This document shows, piece after piece, positions 43,031-51,584 of a stretch of 64,000 bases of DNA (positions are counted from its first letter, which is position 1; every line of letters begins with the position of its first letter). The position numbers and the translations under genes were made by a program. The notes under the pieces are model-generated. The model saw only the letters and a list, made by a program, of their open reading frames with translations. It searched no databases and was not told the origin of the DNA. Source of the DNA: an uncultured Alistipes sp. (GTDB taxonomy: Bacteria; Bacteroidota; Bacteroidia; Bacteroidales; UBA932); assembly GCA_900550465.1 (NCBI GenBank), contig URSC01000010.1:1-64000 (forward strand), given 5' to 3'.

Positions 43031-44200
43031 ATGGCAGATAAGAGAGATTACTATGAGGTCCTTGGTGTATCCAGGGACGCATCGCAGGATGAGATTAAGA
43101 AGGCCTATCGTAAAATGGCCCTCAAATATCATCCGGACCGCAATCCGGGAGACTCGGCAGCAGAGGAGAAATTCAAGGAAGCGGCAGAGGCCTACGATGT
43201 TCTGAGCAACCCTGACAAAAAAGCACGCTATGACCAGTTCGGTCATGCAGGAATGAGCGGTGCCGCAGGAGGCGGCGGTGGATTCGAAGGTTTTGGAGGA
43301 TTCACTATGGAAGACATCTTCAGCCGGTTCGGAGACATTTTCGGAGGAGGTTTCGGAGGAGGATTCGGAGGTTTCGGTTCTTCTTCCGGACGAGGAGGCG
43401 CACGGGTAAAAAAAGGTTCGAATATCCGCATACGTGTCAAATTGTCACTTTCCGAAATTGTAAACGGCGTCACCAAGACTGTCAAGATAAAAAAAGCCGT
43501 AAAATGCCCGCACTGCGGTGGACGCGGAGCTGAGTCCGAAGCCGATGTACATACATGCGAGACATGCCACGGCACCGGAATGGTGACCAGGATGGTCCAG
43601 TCCTTCATGGGACGTATGCAGACCACCTCCCCCTGCCCGACCTGCGGAGGCGAGGGCAAGGTCATTACAAAACCTTGCCCCCACTGCCATGGAGCAGGCA
43701 TTGTCGAGGATACCGAGGAAGTATCATTCAAGATTCCGGCAGGTGTTGTGGAAGGCATGCAGCTGACAGTTCACGGCAAGGGAAATGCAGCCAAGGGCAA
43801 CGGCGTCAACGGAGATCTTCTCGTACTTATAGAGGAGGAAGATAACGGAGAACTGCAGAGGGACGGAAATGACTTGATATACACACTTTTCGTATCAATT
43901 CCAGACTTAGTGCTCGGCACATCGGCTGAAATACCTTCTGCTGACGGAAAGGTAAGGATTAAGATAGAAGCCGGCACACAGTCCGGAGCGATACTGAGGG
44001 TACGCGGCAAAGGAGTTCCCGACATCAATGGATACGGACGGGGAGACCTCCTGGTGTTCATTCAGGCATGGACTCCGGCAAAGATAGACAGGAGTGAAAA
44101 AGAGATATTTGAAAAACTCAGAAACTCAGAGAATTTCACTCCCAAACCAAGCAAAATGGACAAGAATTTCTTCGACAGATTGAAAAAAATGTTCAGTTAA
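43031..44200 (+). CDS. dnaJ: Chaperone protein DnaJ
   Basis: A 389-residue type I J-protein. The J domain has YHPDRNPGD. A long Gly/Phe-rich linker follows (about residues 75-125). Four zinc-binding repeats are CPHCGGRG, CETCHGTG, CPTCGGEG and CPHCHGAG. The C-terminal substrate-binding domains are complete. It works with DnaK and GrpE. Confidence 0.97.
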   Translation: MADKRDYYEVLGVSRDASQDEIKKAYRKMALKYHPDRNPGDSAAEEKFKEAAEAYDVLSNPDKKARYDQFGHAGMSGAAGGGGGFEGFGGFTMEDIFSRFGDIFGGGFGGGFGGFGSSSGRGGARVKKGSNIRIRVKLSLSEIVNGVTKTVKIKKAVKCPHCGGRGAESEADVHTCETCHGTGMVTRMVQSFMGRMQTTSPCPTCGGEGKVITKPCPHCHGAGIVEDTEEVSFKIPAGVVEGMQLTVHGKGNAAKGNGVNGDLLVLIEEEDNGELQRDGNDLIYTLFVSIPDLVLGTSAEIPSADGKVRIKIEAGTQSGAILRVRGKGVPDINGYGRGDLLVFIQAWTPAKIDRSEKEIFEKLRNSENFTPKPSKMDKNFFDRLKKMFS

Positions 44201-44212
44201 ATGCTAAAAAAA

Positions 44213-44243
44213 TTTGGAATGTTTCATGTTTTATCTATCTTTG
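44213..44243 (+). promoter_or_regulatory. rplS promoter
   Basis: TTTG (44213-44216), 19 bases and TATCTTTG (44236-44243) match the consensus exactly. The RNA should start near 44250, giving a leader of about 70 bases before the chosen ATG. Confidence 0.75.
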
Positions 44244-44317
44244 CAGTCCCAAAAAATAAGCAACCTCTTGCATAGATGTCGATGATGACAGCAATGTTGC
44301 CAAAAAAGATTAAGAAA

Positions 44318-44704
44318 ATGGATTTAATAAAGATTGCAGAACAGGCATTTGCACAGGACGAGAAAAAGTATCCCGAGTTTAAGGCAGGCGATACAGTTAC
44401 TGTGACCTATAAGATTAAGGAAGAGAACAAGGAGAGACTCCAGAAGTTCCGTGGAGTAGTGATACAGAGGAAAGGTGCCGGTACAACCCAGACTTTCACT
44501 GTACGCAAGATTTCCAACGGAGTAGGCGTTGAAAGGATATTCCCTCTTTACTCACCTTTCATCTCCGAGATTGAGCTCAATAAGAGCGGTAAAGTCCGCA
44601 GAGCAAGAATCTTCTACCTCAGGAACCTGACCGGTAAGAAGGCACGTATCAAGGAGAAAAAGTTTGCAGGAGTAGTTGCAGAAGAGACTGCAAAGTCTGA
44701 GTAG
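44318..44704 (+). CDS. rplS: 50S ribosomal protein L19
   Basis: A 128-residue ribosomal protein at the subunit interface. FKAGDTVTVTYKI, FRGVVIQRKGAG and the C-terminal FYLRNLTGKKARIKEK are typical. Upstream in-frame ATGs exist at 44276 and 44282, but homologues start MDLIKIAEQ. tRNA-Arg(ACG) follows 16 bases later on the same strand. Confidence 0.96.
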   Translation: MDLIKIAEQAFAQDEKKYPEFKAGDTVTVTYKIKEENKERLQKFRGVVIQRKGAGTTQTFTVRKISNGVGVERIFPLYSPFISEIELNKSGKVRRARIFYLRNLTGKKARIKEKKFAGVVAEETAKSE

Positions 44705-44720
44705 CAATACACAGGATATT

Positions 44721-44794
44721 GGCCTCGTAGCTCAACTGAATAGAGCATCTGACTACGGATCAGAAGGTTGTGGGTTTGAATCCCGCCGAGGTCA
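44721..44794 (+). tRNA. tRNA-Arg (anticodon ACG)
   Basis: A 74-base tRNA. The acceptor GGCCTCG pairs with CGAGGTC with one G-U. The anticodon stem TCTGA/TCAGA encloses CTACGGA, giving anticodon ACG, read as ICG after deamination. The T-arm is TGGGTTTGAATCCCG. The discriminator is A and CCA is not encoded. It is probably co-transcribed with rplS. Confidence 0.94.
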
Positions 44795-44796
44795 CT

Positions 44797-44841
44797 AAAA
44801 AATACCGCCCGGTTGAATTGACAACCGGGCGGTATTTTTAT
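44797..44841. terminator. Bidirectional terminator
   Basis: AAAAATACCGCCCGGTTG pairs with CAACCGGGCGGTATTTTT around a six-base loop. A on one side and T on the other make it work for the rplS-tRNA unit (plus) and for the lyase gene ending at 44852 (minus). Confidence 0.9.
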
Positions 44842-44851
44842 TCTTTTTCTT

Positions 44852-46300
44852 TTACAAACTGTCACCGAAGTCTTCCTTGAACCTGGCGACGAGGCGTTCG
44901 GGCCAGTCGCCGACGGGTTCCATCGGGGTGCGGAAGCAGCGCTGCATGCCGGGGATGTCGTGACAGCGGATGGCGCCGATGAGGCGGCGGTTGTCGTAGA
45001 GCCATTTCAGGCGGTCGAGGGCGTACATTGTCTGGGACAATGTCAGCACCTTGCGGGGAAATGCCATGCGGACGAGCTCCATATCTGCGATGAAGTCCGG
45101 ATCGTCCTCCGAGACATCGGCGTAGGTGCCGCCGTCCATGGTCCTCACTCCGGAGCACAGGTAAATGGCTGCGGCGAGGGAACTGGCGGGCAGGTCCTTC
45201 ACGGGCAGATGGTCGCAGAACTTCTTAGCGTCTATCTGGGCTCCGAGCACACCCGGAGGGGTCACCATCGGGATGCCCATCCTGACGGCTTCATTCACGA
45301 AATACCTTATGAACTCGGGGTTCTGGCAGATGTACTCCTCGTCAGTAGCCTCGTACAGTCCCTGGGCCATGGCCTCTATCTCCTTCATGGACATGCCGCC
45401 GTAGGTGACGTAGCCCTCGAATACGGCCACCACCTGGTCCATCTTAAGTTTGTCCTGGTAGTTGTCGGTGGCGATGACGGCACCTCTGGTGCAGGAGAGC
45501 TTGCGGGCCGAGAAATAGACGATATCGGCCAGCGAACACATCTTCAGCAGGACTTCGCCCAGGGCTGCATGGGCGTACTCCGGCTCGCGCTGAATGATCA
45601 GCCAGGCGTTCTCTCCGAGCAGGCAGGCGTCAAGCAGCACCTTGATGCCGTGGCGGTCGGCCACCTTGCGCACCTCCATGAGGTTGGCCATCGAGAAGGG
45701 CTGTCCGCCGATAAGATTGGTGGAAGCCTCCATGCGGATGAAAGGTATGTGCTCCGCCCCGTACTGAGCGATGCACTCCTCCAGGCGGGCGATGTCGATA
45801 TTGCCCTTGAACTGATTGTCTGAAGCGGAGGAGAAGGCCACTTCGGGGTCAACGAGATCGACGGGACGTCCGCCGTTGAGTTTTATGTGGTTGACGGTAC
45901 TGCCGAAGTGGTAGTTCATGGGGACTATGTCCCCGGGCTTCAGGAAAGCCCGCATGATAACATTCTCGGCTGCGCGGCCCTGATGCGCGGGCACCACATA
46001 TCGCTTGCCGAGCACGTCGAAGACGGCCTTCTCGAGCCGCTTGAACGACTCGCTGCCGGCGTATGCGTCGTCGGCCCGCATCATGGCGGCCAACTGCAGG
46101 TCGCTCATGGCGTTGGTTCCGCTGTCGGTCAGCATGTCCAGATAGACATCCGCCGAATCCATGCGGTAGGTATTGAATCCGCCCTTCTTCAGGGCCTCCA
46201 GTCTTTCTTCGATAGGCAGAAGCCTCACCTTCTGCACGATACGCGCACGGTGGAACTCCAAGGGAATATCTATGCCAGTGTAGAACTTTACTTTCAGCAT
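44852..46300 (-). CDS. Divergent tryptophanase/tyrosine phenol-lyase family enzyme
   Basis: A 482-residue PLP beta-eliminating lyase. Family marks are LTDSGTNAMSDLQLAAMM, AYAGSESF, PAHQGRAAENV, STNLIGGQPFSMANL and FPRKVLTLSQTMYALDRL. The Schiff-base Lys is Lys267 in FSARKLS, and Asp224 should bind the pyridine N. The classical D-S-A-R segment here reads DACL, so the phosphate-binding Arg is Leu227, and the GGHA segment of TnaA/TPL reads GVLGA. Tryptophan or tyrosine is therefore doubtful as substrate. It follows ahcY by 42 bases, suggesting a role with homocysteine or another sulfur compound. Confidence 0.82.
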   Translation of the reverse strand: MLKVKFYTGIDIPLEFHRARIVQKVRLLPIEERLEALKKGGFNTYRMDSADVYLDMLTDSGTNAMSDLQLAAMMRADDAYAGSESFKRLEKAVFDVLGKRYVVPAHQGRAAENVIMRAFLKPGDIVPMNYHFGSTVNHIKLNGGRPVDLVDPEVAFSSASDNQFKGNIDIARLEECIAQYGAEHIPFIRMEASTNLIGGQPFSMANLMEVRKVADRHGIKVLLDACLLGENAWLIIQREPEYAHAALGEVLLKMCSLADIVYFSARKLSCTRGAVIATDNYQDKLKMDQVVAVFEGYVTYGGMSMKEIEAMAQGLYEATDEEYICQNPEFIRYFVNEAVRMGIPMVTPPGVLGAQIDAKKFCDHLPVKDLPASSLAAAIYLCSGVRTMDGGTYADVSEDDPDFIADMELVRMAFPRKVLTLSQTMYALDRLKWLYDNRRLIGAIRCHDIPGMQRCFRTPMEPVGDWPERLVARFKEDFGDSL

Positions 46301-46342
46301 TTTTATATTTTTTAAAATTTTTAAAATCTTCCGGAACTTCTG

Positions 46343-47584
46343 TTAATGACCGCCGTACAGGTATTCCTCCTGCTCGGGGGTCAGGGTGTCTATACCGGTG
46401 CCCCAGCTTTCGAGCTTCATCCGGGCCACCTCGGCGTCTATCTCCACCGGGACGCTTATGATGCGGGGCATGTCCTCTCCGCGGTGCCGTACCAGATAGC
46501 GGGCACCCAGGGCCTGGATGGCGAAGCTCATGTCCATGATCTCGGCGGGATGCCCGTCTCCCGAAGCCAGATTGACCAGACGGCCCTCGGCGAGAATGAA
46601 CACGGAACGGCCGTTGGAGAGACGGTAGCCCATGATATTGCTGCGGGCCTCCCACGACTCCACGGCCATGGCCTTGATACCGCGGACGTCCACCTCACTG
46701 TCGAAGTGTCCGGCGTTGCAGCAGATGGCTCCGTCCTTCATCTTCAGGAAGTGTGCGGGAGTGATGACGTCCTTACAGCCGGTCACGGTCACGAATATAT
46801 CTCCTAACTCCGCGGCCTGCTCCATCGGCATGACCTTGAATCCGTCCATGACAGCCTCTATGGCCTTGACCGGGTCGATCTCGGTGACGATGACCGAGGC
46901 TCCCAGCCCCTTGGCCCTCATGGCCACGCCCTTGCCGCACCAGCCGTATCCGGCCACCACGACATTCTTACCGGCCACGATGAGGTTGGTCGTGCGGTTG
47001 ATGCCGTTCCATACGGACTGGCCTGTACCATAGCGGTTGTCGAAGAGGTATTTGCACTTGGCATTGTTGACCAGCACCATGGGGAAGCGCAGCTCCCCTG
47101 CCCTGGCCATGGCCTCGAGCCTCATAACTCCGGTGGTGGTCTCCTCGCAGCCTCCGATGATTCCGGGGATGAGTTCCGGCATCTCGGTATGCAGGGTATG
47201 CACCAGGTCGCCTCCGTCGTCGATGATGATATTGGGTCCGCAGGAGACTACCTTGCGGATATTGTCCATGTATTCCTGCTCCGAGCAGCCGTACCAGGCG
47301 AATACCTCGAGGCCCTCGTGTACGAGAGCGGCGGCCACGTCGTCCTGGGTGGAAAGAGGATTGGAGCCGGTGATGTACATCTGCGCCCCGCCGGCGGCCA
47401 GGGTCTCGCAGAGGTAGGCCGTCTTGGCCTCCAGATGTATCGAGAGGGCTATTTTCAGTCCCTCGAAGGGTCTCTCTTCCTTGAATTTCTTCTCTATCCT
47501 GTTGAGCAGTGGCATGTTGGCCCTTACCCAGTCTATCTTGCGGCGGCCTTCGGCCCAGGTTTCAGGTTTCTTGATATCACTCAT
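46343..47584 (-). CDS. ahcY: Adenosylhomocysteinase
   Basis: A 413-residue NAD-dependent enzyme splitting S-adenosylhomocysteine into homocysteine and adenosine. The NAD-binding motif GYGWCGKGVAMRAKGLGA is intact, as are the catalytic-region motifs LSIHLEAKTAYL and NNAKCKYLFDNRYGTGQS. The C-terminus ends with LTPEQEEYLYGG, the short type without the KPDHYRY tail of longer homologues. It lies three bases after corA and upstream of the lyase. Confidence 0.95.
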   Translation of the reverse strand: MSDIKKPETWAEGRRKIDWVRANMPLLNRIEKKFKEERPFEGLKIALSIHLEAKTAYLCETLAAGGAQMYITGSNPLSTQDDVAAALVHEGLEVFAWYGCSEQEYMDNIRKVVSCGPNIIIDDGGDLVHTLHTEMPELIPGIIGGCEETTTGVMRLEAMARAGELRFPMVLVNNAKCKYLFDNRYGTGQSVWNGINRTTNLIVAGKNVVVAGYGWCGKGVAMRAKGLGASVIVTEIDPVKAIEAVMDGFKVMPMEQAAELGDIFVTVTGCKDVITPAHFLKMKDGAICCNAGHFDSEVDVRGIKAMAVESWEARSNIMGYRLSNGRSVFILAEGRLVNLASGDGHPAEIMDMSFAIQALGARYLVRHRGEDMPRIISVPVEIDAEVARMKLESWGTGIDTLTPEQEEYLYGGH

Positions 47585-47587
47585 ATT

Positions 47588-48538
47588 CTAAAGCATTCTT
47601 CGTTTTCGGAAAACCAAAATTACTACAAAAATCGCAACAATCATCAACGCCAGCAGAATAAAAAAGTCCGCCAGTCCGCTGCCGGCCACCGGCAGGTTGA
47701 TATTCATGCCGTAGATGGACGCTATGAGGGTCGGCGGCATCAGGAGCAGGGACACGAAGGTAAAGACCTTCATGATGCGGTTCTGCTCGAGGTTGATCAG
47801 ACCGACTACTGTGTTCTGGAGGTAGTCCAGACGCTCGAAGCTGAAGTTGGTATGGTTGAGCAGGGACACGATGTCCTTGTTGATGACCGAAAGTTTCGGA
47901 AAGATATCGCGGGGGAACTTGTCGCTCTTCATGATGGAGGATATCATCCTCTGCTTGTCGACCACGTTCTCGCGCACCAGCATGGTGTTCTCCTGCAGCT
48001 GGTTGATATCTAAGAGGAACTCCTCGTTGACATCCTTGCCGGCACTGACCTTCTTGCTGTAGGTGTCTATCTCCTTGGACATGAGCTCGATCATGTCGGC
48101 ATCGAGGTCGATTCGGTTCTCCACGATGCCGATCAGGACGTGATAGCCTGTGGGATAGAGCCGGCTGTTGACCTGTATCCTGCGCTGTATGTCCGAGAAG
48201 CTGCGCAACTGCACGTTCCTGATGGACACGATGATACCCTCGCAGAGAATGAACGAGACAGCTTCCATCGAGTACTCGTCCGGGCCGGGAATCAGGAAGT
48301 TGGTGTTGACGGAGATGGTCGTCTCGGTCTCGGAGTAGCGGGACGATGACTCGATCTCCTCGGCCTGGGCCCTGGAGGACAGGGAGGTATCGAGGAAAGC
48401 CTCGACCGCGCGTTTCTCGTCTCCGTCCGGGGAGAAAAGGTCAATCCAGATTACATCGTCCATTCCCAGTTCATCCAGAAATACTACGGACTGGGAGATG
48501 GATATCTTGCCTTTGTCTTTATAGAATATCTGTATCAT
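47588..48538 (-). CDS. corA: CorA family magnesium/cobalt transporter
   Basis: A 316-residue divalent cation channel. A large cytoplasmic N-terminal domain precedes two C-terminal membrane helices. The pore motif YGMNINLP follows the first helix. It is the first gene of the corA-ahcY-lyase run and carries a leader of about 135 bases. SAH or methionine metabolism does not need CorA in any way I know, so the grouping may be coincidental or Mg2+-linked. Confidence 0.93.
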   Translation of the reverse strand: MIQIFYKDKGKISISQSVVFLDELGMDDVIWIDLFSPDGDEKRAVEAFLDTSLSSRAQAEEIESSSRYSETETTISVNTNFLIPGPDEYSMEAVSFILCEGIIVSIRNVQLRSFSDIQRRIQVNSRLYPTGYHVLIGIVENRIDLDADMIELMSKEIDTYSKKVSAGKDVNEEFLLDINQLQENTMLVRENVVDKQRMISSIMKSDKFPRDIFPKLSVINKDIVSLLNHTNFSFERLDYLQNTVVGLINLEQNRIMKVFTFVSLLLMPPTLIASIYGMNINLPVAGSGLADFFILLALMIVAIFVVILVFRKRRML

Positions 48539-48674
48539 GCTTCTTTCGGAGTTTGATGATGGTTAAATTGATGGGTAATACTCTCCCGCTGGAGAGCGCC
48601 GGACTCACCAATAACATCGGACTCTGAACTCGAAAGGCTTGAATTTCAACTCTATAAACTTAATTCGTTAATAC
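48539..48674 (-). promoter_or_regulatory. Long 5' leader of the corA-ahcY-lyase operon
   Basis: About 135 transcribed bases precede corA, where most genes here have 10-80. A hairpin CTCTCC-AGC-GGGAGAG lies at about 48582-48597, and several GAGTCC/GGTGAGTCC repeats precede it. I could not match it by eye to an M-box, SAM or SAH riboswitch. It may hold an unnamed cis-regulatory RNA. Confidence 0.35.
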
Positions 48675-48681
48675 TCGGCCG

Positions 48682-48714
48682 CAAATATACAAATTACCCG
48701 CCAAAATCGGCAAT
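48682..48714 (-). promoter_or_regulatory. corA operon promoter
   Basis: On the minus strand ATTG (48711-48714), 21 bases and TATATTTG (48682-48689) fit the consensus. The box fixes the long leader. Confidence 0.6.
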
Positions 48715-48733
48715 TTTTCTCAAGCAGCCGGAT

Positions 48734-49309
48734 TTACACAGACAGGTGCTCGATGAGAATTTTCGCTCCGATGGCGATAAGGATGAGGCCGCCGAGGATT
48801 TCGGACTTCCTGCCGATACCGGCTCCGAGGCGGCGGCCGCCGAGCAGACCGGCGAGGGAGGCCAGGGCCGTGCAGGCCAGCACCATAGCCGTGGTGATGC
48901 CTATCTTGAGGAATGACAGCTTGATCATGGCCAGGGATATGCCGACTGCCACGGCATCGATGCTGGTAGCCACGGACAGGAGCACGAGCTGCCTGGTATT
49001 CAGCAGCGACGTGCCGGACACTTCCTCCTCTTTCTTGGAGCAGCCCTCGATTATCATCTTCACCCCGATGTAGCCCAGCAGGACGAATGCCACCCAGTGG
49101 TCCACCTTCGAGATGTAGTCGCTCACGCTGTAGCCCAGCAGCCAGCCTGCAAAGGTGAGTCCGGCCTGGAACACTGCAAAACAGAAAATAATCCGCAGAA
49201 TCTGCCTGACACACAGACTGCCGCGGGTACATATCCCGCCGGTAAGCGAGACCGCGAAAGTATCGAAGCACAGACCTGCCGCGAGAAGAAAAAGTTCGAT
49301 ATAGCTCAT
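48734..49309 (-). CDS. mntP: Manganese efflux pump MntP
   Basis: A 191-residue membrane protein with six hydrophobic segments in two similar halves. The half-repeats contain CFDTFAVSLTGG and SIDAVAVGISLAM, with the conserved Asp residues of MntP. It exports Mn2+. Its start overlaps the recR stop by four bases. Confidence 0.92.
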   Translation of the reverse strand: MSYIELFLLAAGLCFDTFAVSLTGGICTRGSLCVRQILRIIFCFAVFQAGLTFAGWLLGYSVSDYISKVDHWVAFVLLGYIGVKMIIEGCSKKEEEVSGTSLLNTRQLVLLSVATSIDAVAVGISLAMIKLSFLKIGITTAMVLACTALASLAGLLGGRRLGAGIGRKSEILGGLILIAIGAKILIEHLSV

Positions 49310-49902
49310 AACAAAGGCGTACGGTTCTTGATGGACATTCCGAGCGTCAGCGAATCGGCATTCTCGAGGTCGTCCCCGAAGCCCACCCCGCGGGCGATAG
49401 CCGTCACACGCACTCCGGTACGGGCCAGCAGCCGGTTGATATAGAACGAGGTGGTCTCACCGGCCATCCCCTTGCCTATCGCGATGATCACCTCCCTGAC
49501 ATCAGGCGAAGACGCCCTCTCCACCAGCGAGTCGAGCGGCAGGTCATCCGGACCGATACCGTCCATGGGCGATATCACCCCTCCCAGCACATGGTAGACC
49601 CCGTTGTACTCCCCCGTCTCCTCGATACTCATCACATCCTGTATATTCTCCACCACGAGGATAGTCGAGCGGTCCCGCCGGGAATCCGCGCATATCGGGC
49701 ATATCTCCTCCTCCGAGAGCATATTGCATATCCGGCAGTAACGGGCCTCGGTGCGGAGCCGTATCAGGGCATTGCCCATCCGGAGGGTCTCCTCCTCGGG
49801 CCGCCGCAGCAGGAAGAGCGCCATCCTCATGGCCGTCACCTTCCCTATTCCGGGCACTGAGCTGAGCGCGTCCACCGCCTCCTGTAATAAAGGTATCATC
49901 AT
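49306..49902 (-). CDS. recR: Recombination protein RecR
   Basis: A 198-residue DNA repair protein that loads RecA with RecO/RecF. An N-terminal helix-hairpin-helix (LSSVPGIGKVTAMRMALFLL), a four-Cys zinc finger (CRICNMLSEEEICPIC) and a TOPRIM domain (VVENIQDVMSIEETGEYNGVYHVLGG) are in the usual order. It is coupled to mntP by ATGA. Confidence 0.97.
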   Translation of the reverse strand: MMIPLLQEAVDALSSVPGIGKVTAMRMALFLLRRPEEETLRMGNALIRLRTEARYCRICNMLSEEEICPICADSRRDRSTILVVENIQDVMSIEETGEYNGVYHVLGGVISPMDGIGPDDLPLDSLVERASSPDVREVIIAIGKGMAGETTSFYINRLLARTGVRVTAIARGVGFGDDLENADSLTLGMSIKNRTPLL

Positions 49903-49914
49903 AACTTCAAATCG

Positions 49915-50757
49915 TCACTCTATCATTTTGGAAAAATAACGTTCCAGGCCGTCCCCCGCCCCCGGAGCAGTCAGCACCCGGCACACACCACACTCCGCCG
50001 CAACCTCCCGTAAGATGTCTCCGTATGCGCATGCCACCGATCCGACCGCCGCAAGAGGCAGGTCAGGACGGCCGTAGCGCAACACATTGCGCTCCAGAAA
50101 AAGACGGAACCCATTTGCCACCAGACCTCGGACATATGTACAATCCTTCCGCCGCCCCAGGAAAAGGGAGAACGAAGCCAGGTACCGCGAGGGCATCTCT
50201 CCTCCGTAGACCCGGCTGACCACCGCCGGATAGTCGAGTCCCGGGGACTCCTCCCGCAGAGCAATTTCCAATTCCTGAGGCAGCAGTCCCTTGATGTAGT
50301 CCGCCAGCAGCATTTTTCCGAGCCAGGCCCCGCTGCCCTCGTCCCCGAGGATGAAGCCTCCGGCCGGAATGTTCCGGACCATCCGTCCTCCGAGGTACAG
50401 CCCGCTGTTGGAGCCTGTCCCCAGGATTGCCGCGACTCCGTCCTTATCACCGAGCAGGGCAATGGCGGCTGCCTCCAGGTCAGAACCGGCCGTCACCTCA
50501 CATCCCGGAAGTACGGCCCGCAGAGCCTGACGGACCTTCTCCCCGGCAGCCTCCGAGACCACCCCGGCACCGTAAAAATACACCCGGATGCCCGGTCCTT
50601 CAACACCCTTCAGAGCTTCGGCAAAGACTCCGCGCATAGCCTCAACCTTCTGAAGCACAGGATTGACCCCCGGAGACACCAGCCTCCGGACGGGCTCATC
50701 CCGCCTCAGGATCCTCCAGTCGATGGAGGTCGAACCGCTGTCCGCCGTGATTATCAT
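49915..50757 (-). CDS. BadF/BadG-type ATPase, N-acetylglucosamine kinase-like
   Basis: A 280-residue ASKHA-fold protein. The N-terminal phosphate-1 motif is MIITADSGSTSIDWRI and the phosphate-2 motif is AILGTGSNSGLYLGG. GGFILGDEGSGAWLGK is the sugar-kinase signature of mammalian-type GlcNAc kinases and BadF-family proteins. A role in amino-sugar recycling is probable. ATG 50757 is used because the first strand begins there and the promoter box at 50785-50792 would be transcribed past earlier starts. Confidence 0.85.
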   Translation of the reverse strand: MIITADSGSTSIDWRILRRDEPVRRLVSPGVNPVLQKVEAMRGVFAEALKGVEGPGIRVYFYGAGVVSEAAGEKVRQALRAVLPGCEVTAGSDLEAAAIALLGDKDGVAAILGTGSNSGLYLGGRMVRNIPAGGFILGDEGSGAWLGKMLLADYIKGLLPQELEIALREESPGLDYPAVVSRVYGGEMPSRYLASFSLFLGRRKDCTYVRGLVANGFRLFLERNVLRYGRPDLPLAAVGSVACAYGDILREVAAECGVCRVLTAPGAGDGLERYFSKMIE

Positions 50758-50771
50758 TGCCGTCGAGTCAT

Positions 50772-50792
50772 TATATTTGCACGGCAAAAATA
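50772..50792. promoter_or_regulatory. Overlapping divergent -7 boxes
   Basis: TATATTTG on the plus strand (50772-50779) serves the TIGR02757 gene. TATTTTTG on the minus strand (50785-50792) serves the kinase gene. They face each other in a 47-base spacer, so the two transcripts would overlap at their 5' ends. Confidence 0.5.
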
Positions 50793-50804
50793 GTCAAAAA
50801 AAGC

Positions 50805-51512
50805 ATGAATGAAACTGAAGTGACACGGCTGCTGCGGGAATACGCGGCGCAATACAATGACTGGAAATATTTTACCGGCGACCCGATAATCTTCCCCAAG
50901 CACTTTGCCGGCCTGATGGCTGAGGGAAGGGCAAACCTCCAGGACGTGGAGGTGGCGGCGGCTGTGGCAGCCCATCTGGCCTGGGGCCGCAGGGAGATGA
51001 TAGTCAGGGACTGCCGCAGGGCAATGGACGAGATGGGATGGCAACCCTACGAATATGTCATGGCGGGAGAGTACCGCAGCGACAGTACCTCCCTGCATCG
51101 TACTGTCAGATGGTCGGAGTTCGCGGGCATCTGCGGCAGGCTCAGGGAATTCTACCGTGACAATGAGAGCCTCGAGGTCCTCACCCCGGGACAGATGCGC
51201 GTCCGCGTCTACGGGCAGAAGGACGACCCTTCGGCAGCCAACAAGAAGATTCACATGCTGAGGCGGTGGATGGTCCGGGACGACGGAAAGGTGGACCTGG
51301 GACTGTGGAAGAGCATAGACAAGCGGGGACTGATCATCCCGTTGGACGTGCATGTGCACCGGAGTGCGGCGAATTTGGGTATAACTGCAAGGCGCAGCGC
51401 GGATATCAGGACTGCCGAGGAGATAACCCGTTTCCTGCTGAAAGTATTCCCGGAAGACCCTGTACTGGGAGATTTCGCTCTTTTCGCCGTGGCGGCATCG
51501 GGCGGATGTTGA
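50805..51512 (+). CDS. TIGR02757 family protein (DUF2400)
   Basis: A 235-residue protein of the TIGR02757/DUF2400 family common in Bacteroidota. It has the conserved blocks FTGDPIIFPKHF, AAHLAWGRREMIV, LRRWMVRDDGKVDLGLWK and IIPLDVHVHRSA. The fold resembles helix-hairpin-helix DNA glycosylases by context of the C-terminal half (a VDTH-like LDVHVHR segment), but no lyase Lys is clear. The function is unknown. Confidence 0.85.
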   Translation: MNETEVTRLLREYAAQYNDWKYFTGDPIIFPKHFAGLMAEGRANLQDVEVAAAVAAHLAWGRREMIVRDCRRAMDEMGWQPYEYVMAGEYRSDSTSLHRTVRWSEFAGICGRLREFYRDNESLEVLTPGQMRVRVYGQKDDPSAANKKIHMLRRWMVRDDGKVDLGLWKSIDKRGLIIPLDVHVHRSAANLGITARRSADIRTAEEITRFLLKVFPEDPVLGDFALFAVAASGGC

Positions 51513-51555
51513 AAACTTTTTCGCAAATTGTGCCGGATTTTTGAGGTTTTTTCAT

Positions 51556-51563
51556 TATTTTTG
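51556..51563 (+). promoter_or_regulatory. -7 element of the zeta-like gene
   Basis: TATTTTTG matches TAnnTTTG exactly, 21 bases before the ATG. No TTTG lies at 19-21 bases upstream. Confidence 0.4.
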
Positions 51564-51584
51564 TAAGCAGTTGTGTTATGAAGT

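Noticed and set aside
42383..43246. 287-codon Phe/Leu/Cys-rich frame antisense to grpE and dnaJ
   Set aside because: Looks hydrophobic, but the pattern is the reverse of acidic grpE codons; both sense genes are certain.
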